Of a stretch of DNA of 64,000 nucleotides, positions 58,302 through 64,000 are shown piece after piece. The translations under genes were made by a program, and so were the position numbers. The stretch is from the NCBI GenBank assembly GCA_029204225.1, contig CM055094.1, positions 21,021,018 through 21,085,017 on the forward strand, written 5' to 3'. Numbering within the stretch: the stretch's first letter is position 1; each line of letters starts with the position of its first letter. The notes under the pieces were generated by a model, which had not been told where the DNA came from, ran no database searches, and saw only the letters and a program-made list of their open reading frames with translations. The DNA is from Diphasiastrum complanatum (taxonomy: Eukaryota > Streptophyta > Lycopodiopsida > Lycopodiales > Lycopodiaceae).

Positions 58302-58755
58302 ATGGATCTAGAGCGCCATCATCATCCATTTTCAAAAACCCTAAGCTGCCGAGATCTGCTACATTACACAAAAATCGTCACATCTAGCACGAGCCAAATG
58401 CTGAGGGGTAGAACCACACATTCAACACCGATTTGGGTTGAAAGCTCTCTATTAGTACATTATCGCATCGAAACATCATCGTTTCCACATCCTATCAGAG
58501 CGACATTGCTCCAAATTTTTCCACAAATTTCTAGTCTCCATACACTGCCGAGCAATACTCTACATACACTGCTCATAGAGCCGAGCCCCCGTACTCTGCA
58601 ATCACCGTGGACCGAGCCGAGCGTCCATACTATGCATTCACTGTGGAAAAAGCTGAGCGTCCATACTCTGCATACAAAGTTGACTGAGCCGAGTCCATTA
58701 AAAGTTGACCGATCCGAAGCCCTCCACAGTTGATTGAGCCGAGACTCCACTTGTA
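58302..58755 (+). CDS. DEF start and D region, copy H
   Basis: 143-residue frame from MDLERHHHPFSKTLSC into the D repeats (SVHTMHSLWKKLSVHTLHTK in this frame). The leader ORF and D share one frame here. Cut at 58,755 by a gypsy fragment. Confidence 0.4.
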
Positions 58756-58756
58756 A

Positions 58757-59480
58757 ATAGATTTTAAAAACCTTACTATGGTATTTAAAGATAAGTTTGA
58801 CCAGATAGTCTATATTTATGGAGAGACTAATGTACTCCCATCATCGATGGTTTGCTCGGTGGAAGTTATGGAAAAACTACATGATATTAAGTATGAGCTT
58901 TTTCATCTTGTTTTGAAAATCTCGTGTGCATTGTGATGTGAATGATGATGTGAATGTGTTAACATGCTTTAACACCAAAAATTAGCATCAAGAACAGCTT
59001 TTAATGCAAGATTTAAAACAAGAGTTCAATGATGTTTTTCCTAAATAGCTAAGATTTTCTGAGGTACATACTTCTAATTATATTGCAGTCCGTTGTTAGA
59101 ACATAATCAAATTTTTCTGAAATGAAATCTTTGAAATGTTTTAGAAAAGAGCAAGAACATAAAGATAAATTTTCAATTTCAAAATTGCAGAAAACATCAA
59201 ATAGAAAGCACCATTCACTTTTGATGTTAGGTAAGTATGACCAAGCAAACACAATATTATGGAAGGACATGTGTGTATAAGGCCAAAGATTGTAATAAAA
59301 TACGAGTGTAAAAGTGTCTCACATGAATTGTCTCAAACATTCTATTACAGTAGCGTAAATGTAAAAATATCTCTGCCTTGTCCTTGCGCGTGCTGAGCTG
59401 TAGTCGATCCACCGTATTCCTAGTGAGAGTTCTTCTATGCAGATCCTTGTCATCCTACGAGCCAGTTAATCCCTGTAAAA
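58757..59480 (+). mobile_element. Ty3/gypsy fragment, copy 5 (fossil)
   Basis: Protease-region end (to about 58,984) and pol linker, in the orientation opposite to copy 3 of composite S1. Confidence 0.6.
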
Positions 59481-59517
59481 GTTTAGTCTTTTAGCCGGTA
59501 AATCTTCTTTTGCACCA

Positions 59518-59790
59518 TTGCCTTGTCCTTCCTTTCCTTTATATCATGTATACTTCTTTCTTTTTCCCATATTTTGTCCGAAAACCACCGAACTAGGGTT
59601 GTTTAGGTTGAAAGAACCAGGCCTTTCATTTGAGTTTTGGAAGAATTTAGCTTGGACAGTGAAAAATCGTGGTCTTTTGAGGAGGCGTTCAATCTCTCTA
59701 ATGTTTTCAGCATCTCCTAAGTTGGCAAGGAGTTTAGCAGAAGGGCTTACAGCAAATCAATCATGTGCTGGCGTAAAAAGAGAAAAGTAG
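59518..59790 (+). CDS. ORF C, copy 5
   Basis: 90 residues with the hydrophobic start and basic C region. Downstream sequence in another frame (LILEECTREEFNKIVHHE) also looks protein-like. Confidence 0.3.
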   Translation: MPCPSFPLYHVYFFLFPIFCPKTTELGLFRLKEPGLSFEFWKNLAWTVKNRGLLRRRSISLMFSASPKLARSLAEGLTANQSCAGVKREK

Positions 59791-59879
59791 GTGTGACTTG
59801 ACAACATCTCTGGCGAGCTTGTGTAGCCAAAGAAAAAAGCCATTCATCTGATTTTGGAAGAATGCACCAGGGAAGAATT

Positions 59880-60600
59880 TAATAAGATTGTTCATCATGA
59901 AACACGATGACCCAAAAAAAAAAAGAAATGACATGGAGACCCATTTTTTTTTGTCGCTTTTTTTTTTTAAATTTTATAAAAAAAATGCCCATATTTAAAA
60001 TGCTTCAAATAAAGATATTGTAAAGCTAAAAAAAAATGTTGTATTTTGCAAGAAAATTAATCAACCTACTAAAATTTTGTTAATAGATTTTTGTTAATAA
60101 TTGCAAATTAGCTTATATGAAATAATAATACTATTCAAAATAAAATCATTGGACACAACCATTAGAATAACTAAAAAAACCTTTTTGCTTATTAAAACAA
60201 ATGTTTTCAATGTTTTTTTAAAAATTTTAAAAGTGTTTTAAATTACAATTCTTGTATCAAGAAAAATATTTTTTAAATTATGACAAAATTTTAATCAGTA
60301 TTTAAATCTTTACTTATATCTAAACATTAAATGATTGCAAATGAAATTATTTCTAAAAACTTCTTATAAAAATACAACAAAAAAATAAAATATTAAAAAC
60401 CTGACAGTTCGTTGCAATTTTTGTTTTGCTAATATTTAAATCATTTAAAAACTGCTAAATCTATATTTTTTATACAAACAAATTTAAAAACATTAAATTA
60501 ATCAAAAAGATTTCAATACACAATATTTCAAGAAATATAAACGCAATTGTTTTTTAAAATAAAAGAGAATTTATTACTCCCAAAAATCATCAAGATCATT
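59880..60600. other. AT-rich spacer, long form, copy 2
   Basis: Inverted partner of 31,090-31,700. No gene seen. Confidence 0.6.
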
Positions 60601-61030
60601 TACATTTTTTGTTTTTTTGAAGGAGCCATTGCAGTGTCAATTGGCACCTCTTCCTCCTTGACAATTGTAACCACATTTATCCTGAACTAGGACATCAGCA
60701 AACTCCCCTTTATCACCCACTTTTCCACTAGTAGGAGGTTGGGGTTCTTTTTGAAAAAAAAACAGCAAAATAAACCCATTTGATTCTAGAAATGATGGAG
60801 AAAGCACCTACTTAAAATCCAAACAAGATCTAAGCTAGATTACTAATCAATGCATTGATTCCTAGTTTATCTTGGCTTGAACTCCATGAATTACTCCAAG
60901 ACTCTTCACACATGTGGATGTACGGCTTGCTGCTGCCTGCGTACTGTACCTGCAACTTCAATCTCATTCAATGATCATAAAAAATCATAAGCCAATAGCA
61001 TTCATCAGTCAAATCATAGACTCAAACTAG
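60601..61030 (+). other. S region, copy 2
   Basis: Counterpart of 30,657-31,085. The 98-residue frame is interrupted here. A minus-strand basic end PIDTAMAPSKKQKM is visible near 60,620. Confidence 0.25.
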
Positions 61031-62870
61031 TCAAGAAGGAAAATCTCAATTTTGCTCATAATTGGATGGAAATCCCATCACATATTTATACATGTAGAGT
61101 TCGAATTTGAGCGTATTACGGCTTCTATGTAATCATCACAACCTAACCCTAACATCCAACCTAAAGATCCAGTTGATCCACCCTATTTAGGGTCGATACC
61201 TCGAGATCCAAAAACAATGCAAAAACTGCTATTTTAAGCTCCTACTTTTTTTCTACCCTATCTATGCACTCTTTGGACACATTCCAAAGTTACCATTCCA
61301 AAGCTAGGTTAATAATTTGACTTAGAATAAGGTATCCTATGCTTTTGGCATGTGTGACATCCCACATCATGGCCTCAAAGTCATTTACAAGTGGAATTTA
61401 TGCAAACTAGCTTGTGTAAATTTAACACTCCTCCTCACAACTAGTTTGAAGATAACATAGAATTGCTATCAACCCTAGGGCTGACCTTAACTTCACAAAT
61501 GCAGCTCTTTGAAGTGGTTTAGTGAGGATATCAGCAACACATTCACTACTTGCCACATGCTCCAAAGATATCTCCTTAGATTGCACCTTCTCTGACAAAA
61601 AATGATGAGAGATCTCGATATGTTTTGGTCTTGCATGGAAGATTGGGTTGGTTGCAAGGTGTTGGACTGAAATGTTGTCATTGTAGAGAGTTGGAACATC
61701 ATATAAACTTTGCTAAGGATCTTGGAAGTCCTGAGGCAAGCTCCTCCTTGCACATGATCTCCACGGATTTTGAGTTGATGTGGCCAAGCCTTTTGTGCCG
61801 TAGAATATGGTTGGATAGTTTTGTCTCCTTGGCTAGCATCACAATATTAGCATCCACATAGGCATCTAGTTTGAACAATCTTCCAATCTTTATGCCTTTA
61901 GCAATGATCTTGCCATCCTTCTTGATGTTACATATATTTGTGGCGAACTCCACAATCAAACCATTGTCAAGCAATTGTCCTACACTAAGAAAGTTCTTAG
62001 TGATACTAGAAACGTAAAGTACTCCATCAATCTTGATTTTCCTTGAAAATCCCAAGCATAAAAGTATGGATCCTATTCCTTCTATCTTCCAAGCATAATT
62101 ATTTGCTGTAAAAATTGACTTGATAGGTCCTTCATAGGTAGATAAGGTTGAAAAATACTCCCTCTTACTCGTCATGTGGGAGCTAGCCCCACTATCTATC
62201 CACCAAGGGTCTTCACCTCTTATGCTTGAAGAAGAGAAACTTGGCATCATGACGAAATCTTCATGAGAGCTCTCCTCTTCCTCTTGGCCAAGATTTGTTG
62301 GGCTTTGAGTTTGCTTCTTCTTGAATAGATGCAAAATAGAAATGATTAAAAGACTAGATATTCCACTACCTAGGGACTTGAGAAAGCTCAAAACTTGACC
62401 TCTCAATAAGATCCTACCCGATCTTAAGCCAAATCATATCTATTAATGTTAACAAGAATGGAAACTAGCTTGAATTTGCATAAAAATTGGATGTAGAACT
62501 GCCTCCTCCTTGATCTCGAATTCACAAGGATATAGGATTCACCTAACCTGAACCAAAAGGAATCATATGCACATAAATATGCCTCTTCAAATAATTCCTA
62601 CAAGATCAGTTGAATCATCAAGCAATAATTAATCCAAACTATATCACAAATCAAGCAAAATTGAACACAATCTTGACTAGAATTGCATTCACTTGATGAG
62701 CACTTGTCAAAAACTTTGGGCTGATCCTAAAATTTAATTTCTAAGATCTCAATAAGTCTAAGAACTAACTATTACAGTACCAAAGATAATGATCTACCTT
62801 CCTTTTGATTGATTGAAAACTACGTGGCAGACCTACGTGGTAGACCTGTGTCCCTTTGTGTGAATATTTT
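61031..62870 (-). mobile_element. Ty1/copia fragment, copy 3 (fossil)
   Basis: The frame 62,406-61,699 (235 residues) spans the end of gag, protease (WWIDSGASSHMTSKREYF) and GAG-pre-integrase (RHKRLGHINSKSVEIMCK), then the RNase H tail near 61,690-61,470 and the LTR start at about 61,428. Same build as copy 1. Integrase and reverse transcriptase parts are not seen. Broken. Confidence 0.75.
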
Positions 62871-64000
62871 CTGGATCCAAACATCTAGTGTGTGACTATT
62901 AGGCTAGAGATAGCATGATATATTAATCTCAACATCCATTGGAGTGAGCTTCCGATCCACTTGAACACGAAACTTACAAGACTATTTGCTTCATGATGTA
63001 AATGTGAATCCAACTTATCAACAATGTGATTCCCTAGTGCACAATGTATCACTATCATCACGTGGCAGAAAGTGATTCACTTTTGTGCATATGTTCCATA
63101 GAGATGTGAGACACTTTACCACAAATAGGCTTGAAAAAATCGGAAGGTAATTTGGTTGTACAAGAAGCAAGCGTTAAAAAATGAAGGGGCCTAGACAAAT
63201 TTTTTCAAGGCTACGTCCTTGGAGGTGGCCAATAATCAACTCCAAGCATCTACGATGAACTACAAGAACACTTGGCTTAACACACAAGCTCCAAACTTTC
63301 AAGACTTCTTCAGGAACTACAAAGAACATGTTTAAGCTTAAAGACAAGTGGATGCAAAAACATCAGTATGTCTTGAAAACTTCCATACATGTGTATACAT
63401 TATTAATTTTAGAGCTCTAGGACTATGGCACATGCAAAGGGGGGTACCATTATGGTGCATTTAAGAGTAAAGGATCAAGCAAATACTTATAAAACTGGTA
63501 TATGGCAAGTTAGACACAATGATAAATTCATGAGAACAAGTTAGTGAAGCTCAAAAAGTCATTTGGAGTGAGTTCTTGCCGAGTCCCAATTTGTTACCTT
63601 GCTATTTGTGAACTTGCCCCAATATAAGGTGAAAAAAAACTTTTAATATTACGAATGACAACCACAAAGCTATCATAGTTTCAATCGACATCGATATAAT
63701 TAAACAACAAAAATCATCACATACATGCAAACAAGATGGAAAACACTCATCAATTTTTCTGTGCATGATTCGAGCCGGATTGTCTTCATGCCCAAATTCC
63801 TAGAAATTGGAGATACCGGAACAACAAATTTACATTTTTCTAGAACCTATTGCATCATTATTTGATTGTGCTCTCTTTCTCTTACCTTAAATGGTGCAAA
63901 AAAGCTACTAGAATATCGAACCAATAAAATCACAAGCTACATTCAAATGTGCTAAGATAACATGAAAGTGCAGCACAATTTGCTTATAATAGGCTACTTG
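62871..64000 (-). repeat. K-type blocks and DEF promoter region at window end
   Basis: K end (62,871-63,170), a unique middle (63,190-63,420) shared with 28,260-28,500, K core (63,430-63,720), then sequence toward the DEF promoter (ACATTCAAATGTGCTAAGAT). No gene seen. Confidence 0.5.

Larger units (their letters stand above)
58757..63962 (-). repeat. Composite S2, inverted partner of S1
   Basis: Same element order as 27,755-32,915, reversed. The similarity runs close to the window end, so the true boundary may lie outside. Confidence 0.7.

Overview
The window looks like nuclear DNA of a land plant with a large, repeat-rich genome. The evidence is plant-type Ty1/copia and Ty3/gypsy fragments, G-box (CACGTG) promoter arrays, short GT-AG introns, TATAAATAG-type promoters, long GA/CT and TA microsatellites and overall AT richness. 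I cannot name the species. I see no single-copy host gene, no tRNA or rRNA gene and no CRISPR array. Nearly all of the 64 kb is a mosaic of about a dozen repeat blocks, each present two to eight times in both orientations.

The backbone is a multi-gene repeat unit whose block order recurs. In one orientation it reads: promoter and leader, gene DEF (unknown, with 12-residue repeats near its start), a triplicated 60-90 bp motif, gene HIK (unknown, coiled coil, intron-bearing), a poly(A) signal, a G-box-array promoter, a histone H3 gene resembling centromeric CENH3, a palindromic GGCTTGCCA/TGGCAAGCC array, a GA microsatellite, ORF J, an LTR-like block Q, repeat block O, gene L on the opposite strand (unknown, internally duplicated), repeat block K, and then the DEF leader again. 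The same DEF landmark lies at 44,188 and 55,440 with the whole series between, giving a period of about 11.25 kb. Copy A (1,366-11,116) is collinear except that about 1.35 kb around the G-box promoter is absent. In two other copies (18.3-22.6 kb and 25.4-27.7 kb, minus strand) the same promoter leads not to the histone gene but to a 23-residue ORF, the palindromic array, a (TA)n tract and an unusual reverse transcriptase.

Layout: 1-1,365 gypsy fragment and AT-rich spacer; 1,366-11,116 unit copy A; 11,117-15,790 unit copy B (minus); 15,791-18,061 gypsy fragment; 18.3-25.7 kb reverse-transcriptase variant with gene L and a second reverse transcriptase fragment; 25.8-27.7 kb second promoter variant; 27,755-32,915 a 5.2 kb composite of K blocks, copia, AT-rich DNA and gypsy, which returns inverted at 58,757-63,962; 32.9-36.5 kb gene L block; 36.6-42.4 kb DEF leader followed by an inverted histone unit; 42.4-44.0 kb gypsy; 44.2-55.6 kb the most complete unit; 55.6-57.35 kb copia; 57.4-58.75 kb DEF promoter, leader and start; then the inverted composite.

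The most striking observation is the histone gene. Four copies encode a protein of about 140 residues. Its start is the canonical H3 tail (MARTKQTAR) and its fold region carries CENH3-like signatures: a lengthened loop 1 with RW, and the DSMLC/RVTLM stretch. It is intronless and sits on a repeat unit under a promoter dense in ACGT cores. A mobile or multiplying element that carries a centromere-type histone would be a new kind of selfish-DNA strategy. Whether it is expressed or functional cannot be told from sequence alone. The retroelement pieces are treated only as fossils, named with their parts.
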